Source: Verrucomicrobiaceae bacterium (GTDB taxonomy: Bacteria; Verrucomicrobiota; Verrucomicrobiia; Verrucomicrobiales; Verrucomicrobiaceae). Taken from it: a DNA stretch of 64,000 bases. The stretch lies in NCBI GenBank assembly GCA_016795365.1, contig JAEUHN010000004.1:186001-250000 (forward strand), in the 5' to 3' direction. Position numbers and translations under genes: made by a program. Under the pieces are notes generated by a model. That model was not told the origin of the DNA and searched no databases. It saw only the letters and a list, made by a program, of their open reading frames with translations. Every line of letters starts with the position of its first letter. The first letter of the stretch is position 1. Below are positions 1 through 8,146 of this stretch, piece by piece.

Positions 1-492
1 GATGATGCCAGGGTCGTTGATCAAGGCACGGGCAATGGCCACCCGCTGCTGCTCGCCGCCGGAGAGTTCCGTGGGCAGATGGTCCATGCGCTCGCTTAGG
101 CCCACACGGGCCAGGAGTTCGCGAGCGCGCTGATCGGAGGCCTTCTTCCCGATCATGGCTGGCAGCTTCACGTTCTCGAGAGCGGTGAGTTCTGGAAGGA
201 GGAAGTAATGCTGGAACACGAAACCCATGTCGTTGTTTCGCATCTGGGAGCGTGCCTTGGCCGTGCTGTGGTAGAGCGAGTTTCCACCCACGAGCACATC
301 GCCGGCATTGGGCCGCTCCAGGCCGCCGAGGACGTAAAGGAGCGTGGTCTTGCCCGCACCCGACTTACCGCACAGGAACACCTTCTGTCCTGGCTCCACC
401 TTCAATTCCAAACCCTTCAGCACATGCAACTCGTGCCCGCCGATGAGGTAGCGACGGTGGACATCTTTGGCTTGCAGGGCGGGCGTGGACAT
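1..492 (-). CDS. ABC transporter ATP-binding protein, LolD/MacB-like (partial at window edge)
   Basis: The 164 visible codons give the N-terminal part of an ABC ATPase. The Walker A motif is GKSGAGKTT near residue 41, a Q-loop region reads [18 protein letters not shown], and the signature is [15 protein letters not shown]. The Walker B Asp/Glu lie beyond position 1. The short N-terminus ([15 protein letters not shown]) and the signature wording are typical of the LolD/MacB family, which powers extraction of lipoproteins or other substrates from the inner membrane together with FtsX-like permeases. It lies 67 bases downstream of the kinase gene on the same strand, so it could be a distal member of the exporter operon. 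Which transporter it serves cannot be told because its partners are outside the window. Confidence 0.88.
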   Translation of the reverse strand, partial: MSTPALQAKDVHRRYLIGGHELHVLKGLELKVEPGQKVFLCGKSGAGKTTLLYVLGGLERPNAGDVLVGGNSLYHSTAKARSQMRNNDMGFVFQHYFLLPELTALENVKLPAMIGKKASDQRARELLARVGLSERMDHLPTELSGGEQQRVAIARALINDPGII

Positions 493-559
493 CCTTTGCC
501 GTAGAACGTGCGGAAGCCGTCGTCAACTCATCACCAACGCAGCCAAGGCCAGGCTCGAA

Positions 560-1807
560 TCATCTCCAGAATCTTGAATCGATGCGGCGTTCCGAAGGTG
601 GGAAAGCCATCATGCCCTCAAGCTGCTGGGCCCAGATCTGGGCGACATCTGCACCGAGTGCCGTGCTGAGCCGGTCAGCCAGCGTGCGGCGTTTGATCTC
701 AGGTTCGAAACGGAAGTTACCCGCATCGTCGTAGAGGATGTGGCGGAACTTGCCTTCGTTGGCCAGGTGCTTCGGGTAGGGCCCCAGCAGCTCCTGCATC
801 TGAAGGAAGTGCTCATAACCGATCACCACTTGCCAGATGTTGTAGCCGTCCTCCTTGGGCGCTGCCGGCTTGGGCGCAGCCTCGTTTTCAATCCGGTCGC
901 ATTCTTCTTCGTCTGGAAGCGGGCAACCCGTTGGGTCGCCATGCAACGGCAGCGCGGACCACACGGTGCCGAAGCTGCCCTCTCCGAGTTCGCGAACCAT
1001 TTGGTATTTGCCAGCGAGCACAGCACCGGGGACCAAGCGGGCTTCCATGTCTGGCTCCTCATCGTCAGCGTCATCCGCATCCGGCTCATCGTCATCGCTG
1101 CACTCTTTGTATTTCGCCTCGCAGGCAGCGATCGGATCGAATAGGCACTCCCCTGTCAGGAGTTCAAAGATCGTGCAGGCGGCCATCCAGAGATCGACGG
1201 GTTTCTGCATGGGCAGACCGATGAGCATTTCGGGAGGGCAGTAGTCTCGCGTCGCAATGCCCTGCCCAAGGCGGAAATCCCTCCGCGCCCAGCCCAGGTC
1301 AATGACCCGCAGTTCCTTGCTTTCATCGTCCCAAAGCAGATTGCCAGGCTTGATGTCACCATGCGCAAAACCTGCGCTATGCAGGGCGTCGAGTGCTGCA
1401 AACAGCTGCCGTGCGACCATGCGAACCTCATCGACAGGCATGGGGCCTTGCTCGCGGAGGCGACTGCTGAGCGTGCGTCCATGCTGATCGAAGACCATGC
1501 AAGCATGGCCATGAGAAAAGAGTGTTTCGTGCAGGCGAATGACGTAGCGACCGCCAGGATGCGATGGATCAAGAGCAGCGTAGATGCGCTGCTCCTTGCC
1601 AGCACTGCTGGTGCAGTCCTTGTGCATCACCTTGATCGCGACCGGTCTCACTTCGGATTTCGCATCGGCGGAAAGGTTTGATGACGGGCGCTTGCGCGTG
1701 CCTGGGCGAGCTGCGGGAGACGGGGCAGCGCACATCGACGCTCTCGAACCTGAGCGCGCAGCCCTCTTCACCACACGAGAAGCACCCAGATGCAGCATCC
1801 CACTCAT
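560..1807 (-). CDS. SRPK/CLK-like Ser/Thr protein kinase with displaced glycine-rich loop
   Basis: This 415-residue protein has most eukaryotic-type kinase landmarks in order: VAIK (K59), an alpha-C Glu candidate (E72), HGDIKPGN (D151, N156), DLG in place of DFG (170-172), CPPE (190-193) and DLW (D205). The wording from TRDYCPPEMLIGLP to FELLTGECLF, and the tail with ELLGPYPKHLANEGKF, resemble the SRPK/CLK group. The glycine-rich loop expected just before VAIK is absent there. A good one (YQMVRELGEGSFGTVW, 268-283) lies instead inside an acidic insert (about 225-322) between two parts of the C-lobe. The N-terminal 55 residues are basic and Ser/Ala/Arg-rich. Start: ATG 1807 overlaps the TGA of the HlyD-like gene (ATGA); an in-frame start at 1855 would overlap it further. 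It closes the peptide-export operon, so a role in modifying the peptide or exporter is inferred. Activity is uncertain. Confidence 0.85.
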   Translation of the reverse strand: MSGMLHLGASRVVKRAARSGSRASMCAAPSPAARPGTRKRPSSNLSADAKSEVRPVAIKVMHKDCTSSAGKEQRIYAALDPSHPGGRYVIRLHETLFSHGHACMVFDQHGRTLSSRLREQGPMPVDEVRMVARQLFAALDALHSAGFAHGDIKPGNLLWDDESKELRVIDLGWARRDFRLGQGIATRDYCPPEMLIGLPMQKPVDLWMAACTIFELLTGECLFDPIAACEAKYKECSDDDEPDADDADDEEPDMEARLVPGAVLAGKYQMVRELGEGSFGTVWSALPLHGDPTGCPLPDEEECDRIENEAAPKPAAPKEDGYNIWQVVIGYEHFLQMQELLGPYPKHLANEGKFRHILYDDAGNFRFEPEIKRRTLADRLSTALGADVAQIWAQQLEGMMAFPPSERRIDSRFWR

Positions 1808-3297
1808 GACATCTTCGGCGGGTTCAGAGCCTGGCGAATGCTGTCGAAGATACACGACAGCAGAGAGCGGTCCTCGGTAACGACGCGTGATTCACCGGTC
1901 ATCTCCTGCTTGAACGGCAACTCACGACCCAAGTGCGTTTTGAGCGGATAAGGCACTTCGACGGTGATCAAGTGCTCACCTTGCTGAGCCACAAGCGAGA
2001 CGCCGCGAACAGTGCCCACGACCGTGCCGAACTCACGATCTGGATAATCATCCAGGCGAATGAGCACCTTTTGGCCCGCTTTGATCTTGCCAGCCCCGCC
2101 GTTCTTCACGGGCAGCCTGCCGGTGAGTTTGGAGACTTCGGGTGCGACGATGAACACGCTTTTTCCAGCCGTCACGAACTGCTGATCTGCCCAGAAATCG
2201 TAGAACGCGACGCGGCCATCGACGGGCGATTTGAGGACAAAATCGCTCTCCCAGGCTTCAATGGCAGCGAGCAGTTTGCGTGTGCTCTCAGCCAGAGCAA
2301 GCCTCGCGAGGCGGAGTGCCTCGGCGCGTTGATGAGCGAGGTCGTGGATTTGCTTTTCATACTCGGCTGCACCGATCTGTTCATCGAGCTTGGTCTTTTC
2401 GACCGTGCTCCGCTGGCGCTCTTGCTCCAGCGCCTGCCGCTCGCGCTCGCGATACTCAGCGGGGCTGATAACGCCGCTTTGATGAAGTTTCTGCAACGCG
2501 GCGAAGTTCTGCCGTGCGAGATCGGTCTCACGCTTCGCATTACCCGCCTGATCTTCCATGGTGCTGAGCTGGGCGCGCTTGCTTGCAAGCTGCTGTCGCA
2601 TCACATCCAGCATCTGCTCAGCGTGCTTGTCCGCAATCAAGGACTCATAGTTGCGATAACTCGTCACGAAGTCGCCGTAGCTTGCCTGCACGCTGCCGAG
2701 CTGTGTCTCGGCCGCCAAATTCAGCACAACAAACTGGTTCGCGTCTGCCAGGAAGGGCTGCAGCTTCATCGCTTCACTATGCAGCCGCAGCACGGCATTG
2801 GAGTCGGCGCTGTTTTTCAGCACCGCCAGAATCGCACCTTGCTTCACAGCCTGATTCTCTGCGACCATCAACTTTTCAATATTGCCGCTCTGACGTGCAA
2901 CGACGGCGACGGCTGGATTGGCTCCATTGAGCGTCAGCTTGCCGACGATGACCTCGGGCGAGCGAATGATCGCAGCCAGGACCAACAGCAACGCCGCGGC
3001 GACGGCCATCGTCATCATCCCACTTTGCAACAACCAGCCCGGCGCGCGCCCCATCAACTCCCGCGCCGATAGACCCAGGTCGGCATTGCCTGGAGTCAGG
3101 TCAGGCTCGTAATCCGTCATACGACCTTGAGCCGCTGGCATGACCTGCCGTGGAAATGGCTGCTGAATCAGGCTCCAATCGCTGGGTTGAATTGGCCCCT
3201 TCGATTCTTGGCCTGCCACGTAGTAGCCGCCCCACGCCTGCTGACTCTCATTCTGCGGCGCGTATGGCCATGACGAAGCTGAGTTCACATCAGGCAT
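1804..3297 (-). CDS. HlyD-type periplasmic adaptor (membrane fusion protein)
   Basis: This 497-residue protein would bridge the inner-membrane ABC exporter and the outer-membrane channel. It has a long, Pro/Gln-rich cytoplasmic N-terminus of about 90 residues, then one membrane segment (MMTMAVAAALLLVLAAII). A biotinyl/lipoyl-like half follows (GNIEKLMVAENQAVKQGAIL), then a long alpha-helical hairpin rich in Gln/Glu/Arg (about 190-335). The second lipoyl half (LKSPVDGRVAFYDF) and a beta-barrel region complete the HlyD layout. Its ATG overlaps the exporter stop by 8 bases, and its own TGA overlaps the kinase start. The extended N-terminal tail is longer than in typical HlyD proteins and might contact the kinase or exporter; that is only inference. 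Confidence 0.9.
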   Translation of the reverse strand: MPDVNSASSWPYAPQNESQQAWGGYYVAGQESKGPIQPSDWSLIQQPFPRQVMPAAQGRMTDYEPDLTPGNADLGLSARELMGRAPGWLLQSGMMTMAVAAALLLVLAAIIRSPEVIVGKLTLNGANPAVAVVARQSGNIEKLMVAENQAVKQGAILAVLKNSADSNAVLRLHSEAMKLQPFLADANQFVVLNLAAETQLGSVQASYGDFVTSYRNYESLIADKHAEQMLDVMRQQLASKRAQLSTMEDQAGNAKRETDLARQNFAALQKLHQSGVISPAEYRERERQALEQERQRSTVEKTKLDEQIGAAEYEKQIHDLAHQRAEALRLARLALAESTRKLLAAIEAWESDFVLKSPVDGRVAFYDFWADQQFVTAGKSVFIVAPEVSKLTGRLPVKNGGAGKIKAGQKVLIRLDDYPDREFGTVVGTVRGVSLVAQQGEHLITVEVPYPLKTHLGRELPFKQEMTGESRVVTEDRSLLSCIFDSIRQALNPPKMS

Positions 3298-5482
3298 GAG
3301 CGGCCTCCAGTTCGAGTTGATTGCTGACGAGCCTGTAATAGTGCCCCTGTCGATACGCGAGAACGGTGTGTGTGCCGCTCTCGACGACGCGTCCGTGGTC
3401 CATCACGATGATCTGATCGGCGTTCTTCACCGTGCTCAAACGATGCGCGATGATGACCACCGTGCGTCCAGGGAAGAGGTGACGCAGGTTGTCCATGATG
3501 CAGCGCTCGTTGTTGGAGTCGAGGCTGCTGGTGGCTTCATCGAGGAACAAGAACTCCGGCCCCTTGTAGAGTGCACGGGCGATGAGCAGACGTTGCTTCT
3601 GACCTCCGCTCAAACCACGTCCATCATCGCCGATACGTGTCTGCACACCGAGCGGCAACTCGCTGACAAATTCATCGAGCGCGGCGAGTTCGATGGCGGC
3701 AGCCAGTCGTGCCGGTTCAGGTGGTGTGGGCGTGCAGGCGATGTTGGCCCCGAGGGTGTCAGAGAAGATGAAGCCATCCTGCATGACAACGCCGCAGCGC
3801 TTGCGCCAGGCCTGGGCGTCGAACGCGGAGAGCGTCATGCGATCGAGATAGATGGTTCCGCCGGTCGGCTGGTGCAGTCCGAGCAAGAGCTTCAGCAGGG
3901 TAGTCTTGCCACTGCCACTCGAACCCACGATCGCAGTCACTCGCCCCTCGGGAATGATCATGCTGAGGTTAGAGATCGCATTCGTCGCCGCACCAGGATA
4001 GCGGAAGCTTACCTCGTTCAGGATCAGCGTGCGTCCGACAGGGAAGCGCGTTTCGAGCGGACGCGTGAAGTGCTCTTCCTCCTGCTGGCGGTTAATCTCG
4101 GAGATGCGTTCGAGACTCAGCTTTGCGTCCTGCGCCTCGTGCATGAACTCGATCAGGTTCGACACTGGCGACGACAGCTGGCCGACGATGTATTGCGTCG
4201 CGAGCATCATGCCGAGCGTCATCTCGCCGTTCAGCACCGCCCGGGCAGCGAGGTAGGTGATCAGCACGTTGCGCATCTGGCCGAGCAGTGTGGAGCCGAT
4301 GCGTTGCATTTGTTTCAAGGCCAGAGCGCGTGACGACACGCGGAAGCGCTTCACACTGATGTCTTCCCACTCCCAGCGCTTGCTGCGCTCCAGCCCTTGC
4401 AGTTTGATCTCCTGCACACCGTTGACGAGTTCGACGAACTTGTTCCGCTCCTGGGCCTCCAGGTCGAACCGCTTCTGATCCAGCATACGGCGCTTCTTCA
4501 GGAAGATCGTCAGCCAGGCAATGTTCAATCCGGTGATGACCACGAACAACGCGAGGATGCCCAGATTGTAGATCGCCAGGATCGCACCGAAGATGACGAA
4601 GCTCACCAGCGAGAACACGACGCTCATCGACGAGGAGGTGAGCAGCGTGTTCACCCGCTTGTGATCATCCACGCGCTGCATGATGTCGCCCACGGTGCGT
4701 GTGTCGAAGAACGACAGCGGCAGCTTCATCAGCTTGTTCAAGAAGTCGGCGATCAACGACAAACTGATGCGCGCACCCGTATGCAGCATGATCCAGCTCT
4801 GCAGCATGTCGAGCGCCACTCCACCAAGGGCGATGACGAGCTGGCCGATCAGAAGCAGGTGAATCAGATTGAGGTCGAGATTGCCGATGCCCTTATCCAC
4901 CACCGACTGGGTGAGGAATGGAAACACCAGATCAAACACCAGCGCGACCACGAGTCCGATACCGAGCTGACCGAACAGACGACGATGCGGACGCAAGTAG
5001 CTGAGCAGGTAGTCGAAGCCCTGTGGTGGTTCTTCGGTCGCACCCGTGAAGGCGGTCGCGAGCTGCGGTGTTGGTTCCAGCAGGAGCAGCACGCCTTCGG
5101 TTTGCGCGCCCTTCGCGAGCCAGCCAGCACAGAACTCCTGCGGCGTGTAGATCATCATGCCCCGGCCGGGATCCGCGACGTGAACACCTTTGCGGTCGAT
5201 CTTGTGCAGCACGACGAAGTGATTGCTCTCCCAGTGCACAATGCAAGGCAGCGGCACCTCGTCGGCAAGCGTCGCATACGGCAGCTTCACCGCCAGCGAG
5301 CGCATGCCCATGCGCTCGGCAGCATCGGCAATGCCCTGCAGCGACACGCCGCCCTTGCCGATGTTGCACAGCTCGCGAATCAGATCGTGAGGAAACAGAC
5401 GACCGTGATGATTGGCGATCATCCGCAGACAGGTCGGCCCGCAGTCCATCGCATCGCGTTGCTGGAAGAGTTTGAACGCCAT
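3290..5482 (-). CDS. C39-peptidase-containing ABC exporter (bacteriocin/peptide type)
   Basis: This 730-residue protein is a full peptidase-containing ABC transporter that cleaves double-glycine leaders and exports the core peptide. The N-terminal C39 domain has QRDAMDCGPTC, with the catalytic Cys in DCGPTC near residue 14. It also has the His in VHWESNHFVVLH and the Asp in VADPGRG, so the catalytic set looks complete. Six membrane segments occupy about 165-450. The nucleotide-binding domain has Walker A GSSGSGKTT, signature LSGGQKQR and Walker B EFLFLDEATSSLD. It starts 2 bases after the TolC-like gene stop and overlaps the HlyD-like gene. The intact protease indicates that its substrate carries a GG leader; the small gene at 7147-7344 has one. 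Confidence 0.95.
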   Translation of the reverse strand: MAFKLFQQRDAMDCGPTCLRMIANHHGRLFPHDLIRELCNIGKGGVSLQGIADAAERMGMRSLAVKLPYATLADEVPLPCIVHWESNHFVVLHKIDRKGVHVADPGRGMMIYTPQEFCAGWLAKGAQTEGVLLLLEPTPQLATAFTGATEEPPQGFDYLLSYLRPHRRLFGQLGIGLVVALVFDLVFPFLTQSVVDKGIGNLDLNLIHLLLIGQLVIALGGVALDMLQSWIMLHTGARISLSLIADFLNKLMKLPLSFFDTRTVGDIMQRVDDHKRVNTLLTSSSMSVVFSLVSFVIFGAILAIYNLGILALFVVITGLNIAWLTIFLKKRRMLDQKRFDLEAQERNKFVELVNGVQEIKLQGLERSKRWEWEDISVKRFRVSSRALALKQMQRIGSTLLGQMRNVLITYLAARAVLNGEMTLGMMLATQYIVGQLSSPVSNLIEFMHEAQDAKLSLERISEINRQQEEEHFTRPLETRFPVGRTLILNEVSFRYPGAATNAISNLSMIIPEGRVTAIVGSSGSGKTTLLKLLLGLHQPTGGTIYLDRMTLSAFDAQAWRKRCGVVMQDGFIFSDTLGANIACTPTPPEPARLAAAIELAALDEFVSELPLGVQTRIGDDGRGLSGGQKQRLLIARALYKGPEFLFLDEATSSLDSNNERCIMDNLRHLFPGRTVVIIAHRLSTVKNADQIIVMDHGRVVESGTHTVLAYRQGHYYRLVSNQLELEAAHA

Positions 5483-5484
5483 GA

Positions 5485-7017
5485 TCAGAGGGTGAGGGCG
5501 TGCCGGTCGAGCAACGATCCTTCCTGTCGCGCAAGCAAAACGGTGGAGAGGATGTGACGAAGCCTGGTCTCCAATCGCCGTGCTTCCGAGGCACGCAGTT
5601 CGTCCTCGGCCATCGTGAGATCATGCATTGTGACGAGCCCGGCGTCGTAGCGCTGGCGCAGCTCGTCATACTTCGCCGTGTTGGCAGCCACGCCGCGCGA
5701 AGCAGCCTCGTGCTCGCGCTGTGCAGAGGCGATGGCGCGACAGGTTTCGTAGATGTCCTTCTCCAGCACCTTCATGCCATCGGCCTGCGCGAGTTTGTTC
5801 CGCTCCAGATCAAAGCGCGCGGCCTGCAACTGCGCTCGCTCGGCGCGCATCGTCCATGGAATGCTGACGCGCAACAAGGCAGCCCATTCGTCCGAGCGTC
5901 CGCCGTTGGTTGATGACGAACTGCTGCCCACTCCGGAAAACAGACCCGCAGAGCCGTAGTTGAACTCAGCATCGAGGCGCGGCAAGGCGCGGTTCTTGGC
6001 CATCTTGACGTCGAGTTCACCGGCACGCACCGAGTTCGCCAGCAGCAGCATCACCGGAGATGAAGCCATCGCCGTCCGATAACTATCCGCTGCATTCGGG
6101 CTGTCATTTGTGGCCGCCTTGTTCAGCGATTCCAGATTCAGCACGGGCTGCTCCGACGGCGCACGGCCGGTGAGGTAAAGCAACTGGCTCACCGCATCAT
6201 CGTGACGACGCGTTGCCTGCACGAGCAAATCATCGACTGCGGCGAGCGACGACTCCGCTTCCAGCACGTCGATCTTCGTGCCTGCGCCTGCATCACGCTT
6301 CTTCGTGGCGAGTTCGAGCGAGCGTCTGGCGCGCTCGACACCGCGCGACTGCACATCACGCAGCGCCTTCGCAAACGACGCCGTCCAGTAGGCGCTCTCG
6401 ACGCCACGCAATGTTTCGAGAATCTCTGCCTGCGTGGTCGCGTCGGCGCTGCTGGCCAGGATGCGGGCCTTTTCGATGGGAGCATGATTCACGCCCCAGC
6501 CAGACCCGCGCAGCAATGGCTGCCGGACGCGCAGGGCAAAGTCAGTGGATTTCGTGGTGCTGCCCTGCGTGCGGTCATTGTTGTCCAGGAAGACGGTGCC
6601 AGCCTCGGCGCGCAGTTCGGTGCCCAGGCCGAGCTTTTGCGAAACCACACCGGTCCCCCCTGCGCCTTCTCCGCTGGAGGAGGTCAGTCCCGTCGCGCCG
6701 AGCACCGGGTCAAAGTCGGCCTTTGCGATCTGCTCGCCTTGCTTCGCGCTCCAAGCATCGTTGCGGGCGATCTTGATGTGCAAATTCTTGTCCAGAGCTT
6801 GGGCAAGGAAACCTCGCAGTGTGTCCGGCACTTCGTGCCCTGAATCAGCAGGAGTCGTGGACGTAACACTTGCTCCGTTTCCCTCTGCCGGTGTCGCAGC
6901 GGTCGGCATCACAGGCTTGGCGGTGGACTTGTGCTGCCAGGCAGCGTTCTCAGGCATCGCACAGCTGCAGAGAAGCAAGCTGCCACAAAGCGAGCCTATG
7001 AGTGGGTGACGTTTCAT
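5485..7017 (-). CDS. TolC-family outer membrane efflux lipoprotein
   Basis: This 510-residue protein has a signal peptide with a lipobox (LLLCSC, Cys near residue 19), followed by a Pro/Thr/Ala linker. Two TolC-type repeats rich in long amphipathic helices follow, for example LRGVESAYWTASFAKALRDV and LEAESSLAAVDDLLVQATRR. The sequence ends in the usual helical segment RLRHILSTVLLARQEGSLLD. It would form the outer-membrane duct for the adjacent ABC exporter and HlyD adaptor. It is the first large gene after the peptide gene, 129 bases downstream, with a 7-bp-stem hairpin in the gap. The ABC gene begins 2 bases after its stop, so the two are almost certainly co-transcribed. No strong Shine-Dalgarno sequence is visible before ATG 7017. 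Confidence 0.92.
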   Translation of the reverse strand: MKRHPLIGSLCGSLLLCSCAMPENAAWQHKSTAKPVMPTAATPAEGNGASVTSTTPADSGHEVPDTLRGFLAQALDKNLHIKIARNDAWSAKQGEQIAKADFDPVLGATGLTSSSGEGAGGTGVVSQKLGLGTELRAEAGTVFLDNNDRTQGSTTKSTDFALRVRQPLLRGSGWGVNHAPIEKARILASSADATTQAEILETLRGVESAYWTASFAKALRDVQSRGVERARRSLELATKKRDAGAGTKIDVLEAESSLAAVDDLLVQATRRHDDAVSQLLYLTGRAPSEQPVLNLESLNKAATNDSPNAADSYRTAMASSPVMLLLANSVRAGELDVKMAKNRALPRLDAEFNYGSAGLFSGVGSSSSSTNGGRSDEWAALLRVSIPWTMRAERAQLQAARFDLERNKLAQADGMKVLEKDIYETCRAIASAQREHEAASRGVAANTAKYDELRQRYDAGLVTMHDLTMAEDELRASEARRLETRLRHILSTVLLARQEGSLLDRHALTL

Positions 7018-7090
7018 GCGGAGGGATTTGGTCGTGAGGCCTGATTCGAAGGTAATGACACCAGACCTCCAAAGAGAGCGGTGATCGTCG

Positions 7091-7131
7091 AAAGCTGACG
7101 GGGATCGTGTGGCGGACCCAGCGCCAGCTTT
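7091..7131 (-). terminator. Possible attenuator hairpin between peptide and exporter genes
   Basis: AAAGCTG (7091-7097) and CAGCTTT (7125-7131) form a perfect 7-bp inverted repeat with a 27-base GC-rich loop, in the 129-base gap between the peptide gene and the TolC-like gene. There is no T-tract, so it may be a partial terminator or an RNA-stabilising stem that raises peptide over exporter expression. A chance inverted repeat is also possible. Confidence 0.3.
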
Positions 7132-7146
7132 GACGAGAGTCTGCGA

Positions 7147-7344
7147 CTAGCAGCAGTAGCAGCAGCTGCCTGTGCCAGACTTTCCAGTCTTCTTGGACTT
7201 GCTCGACTTATGGGACTTCGCCTTGCTCTTCTTGCTGCCCTTCTTGGTGCCGCCGCCACAAGCCTTCTTGAATCCTCCGCCCGTGATGGTGGAGAGACCG
7301 GTGATGCCTGCGGAAGCGAACTTCAGGATGCTGTCTTGTTTCAT
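7147..7344 (-). CDS. Small cationic Cys-tailed peptide with double-glycine leader (candidate exported peptide)
   Basis: The 65-residue reading has a leader (MKQDSILKFASAGITGLSTITGG) that fits the double-glycine pattern: Gly at -1/-2, Ile at -4, Leu at -7. Cleavage after G23 would leave a 42-residue core. The core has about 13 Lys, 8 Ser, 3 Thr and no acidic residue; a SK-rich stretch (SKKSKAKSHKSSKSKK) and the C-terminus CCYCC stand out, and there are five Cys in all. The gene lies directly upstream of the TolC/C39-ABC/HlyD/kinase cluster on the same strand. I infer that it is the substrate of the C39 exporter and perhaps of the SRPK-like kinase. Earlier in-frame starts exist at 7377 and 7419; 7344 was chosen because it gives a normal leader length. 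No family was recognised; it could be a bacteriocin, a modified peptide or a metal-binding peptide. Confidence 0.7.
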   Translation of the reverse strand: MKQDSILKFASAGITGLSTITGGGFKKACGGGTKKGSKKSKAKSHKSSKSKKTGKSGTGSCCYCC

Positions 7345-7512
7345 ATGTGTGGTGTTGTTATGTTTTGTTTGCCTCATCGATCCCGTGATCACGGAATGAA
7401 TGTCGATGATTCGCCACAACCCTCAAAGCATTGAGACTCAGAGCAATTTTCTATTATTTCCACATCCTAAAAAGTTGACTGACTTTAATGCGCCAGTGCG
7501 GCTAGAACCACT
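7345..7512 (-). promoter_or_regulatory. AT-rich probable promoter region of the peptide/exporter operon
   Basis: These 168 bases between the peptide start and the trmL stop include an AT-rich stretch (about 7440-7490) that contrasts with the GC-rich surroundings. It is the natural place for the operon promoter. No convincing -35/-10 pair or sigma-54 box could be fixed by eye, and no operator palindrome was seen. Confidence 0.35.
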
Positions 7513-7980
7513 TCACAGAATGCTTTGGATACCTCGCTGACGGATCGCTTCATAGAGAACGATACCAACCGAAGTCGAAAGATTGAGACTGCGAGTGGAC
7601 TGATCACGCATGGGAATGCGCAGCGCTTGATCGGCGTGCTCCGCGATCATGGACTGCGGAAGACCACGCGTTTCGGGTCCATAGACAAGGTAGGTCTCGG
7701 CCCGAAAATCAGCGTCCCAATGCGCCTTCGTCGCCTTGGTCGTGAGGTAGAAAAAGGCGGCTCCGGGCGTGGTCTGAGCGAGGAATTCTTCCCAGTTCTC
7801 CCACACATGCACATCGACGTGCTCCCAGTAATCGAGCCCCGCGCGACGCAGGTGCTTGTCGTCCAGGATGAAACCGAGCGGCTTGATCAGGTGCAGCCTC
7901 GCGCCCGTGGCAAGGCAAAGGCGGCCCACGGCACCGGTGTTGTGAGGAATCTCGGGATGATAGAGGACGACGTGAAGCAC
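7513..7980 (-). CDS. trmL: tRNA (cytidine/uridine-34 2'-O)-methyltransferase TrmL
   Basis: This 155-residue protein matches the usual TrmL length and the SPOUT (trefoil-knot) fold order. It starts with MLHVVLYHPEIPHNTGAVGR, has YGPETRGLP in the middle, and ends with the knot motif IPMRDQSTRSLNLSTSVGI. TrmL uses S-adenosylmethionine to 2'-O-methylate the wobble base of certain leucine tRNAs. It stands alone on the minus strand upstream of the peptide operon promoter region; no operon partner is evident. Confidence 0.95.
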   Translation of the reverse strand: MLHVVLYHPEIPHNTGAVGRLCLATGARLHLIKPLGFILDDKHLRRAGLDYWEHVDVHVWENWEEFLAQTTPGAAFFYLTTKATKAHWDADFRAETYLVYGPETRGLPQSMIAEHADQALRIPMRDQSTRSLNLSTSVGIVLYEAIRQRGIQSIL

Positions 7981-8146
7981 TCACTTCAGATGACGAGCAC
8001 GAGCGGTTTCACAATCGGAATCAAGGTTCGCCACAGAACGGCGCATTCTTCAGATTCCACTTTCCAATATCGAAAATACAAGTCAGCAGTGAACACCTCC
8101 GTCATCAACGTTGAGATCACTCCAACCACCTCGTTTTCACCTCATC

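Noticed and set aside
7440..7490. Possible sigma-54 promoter (TGG ... TTGC) before the peptide gene
   Set aside because: Spacing between GG and GC is 15 bases, not the required 10.
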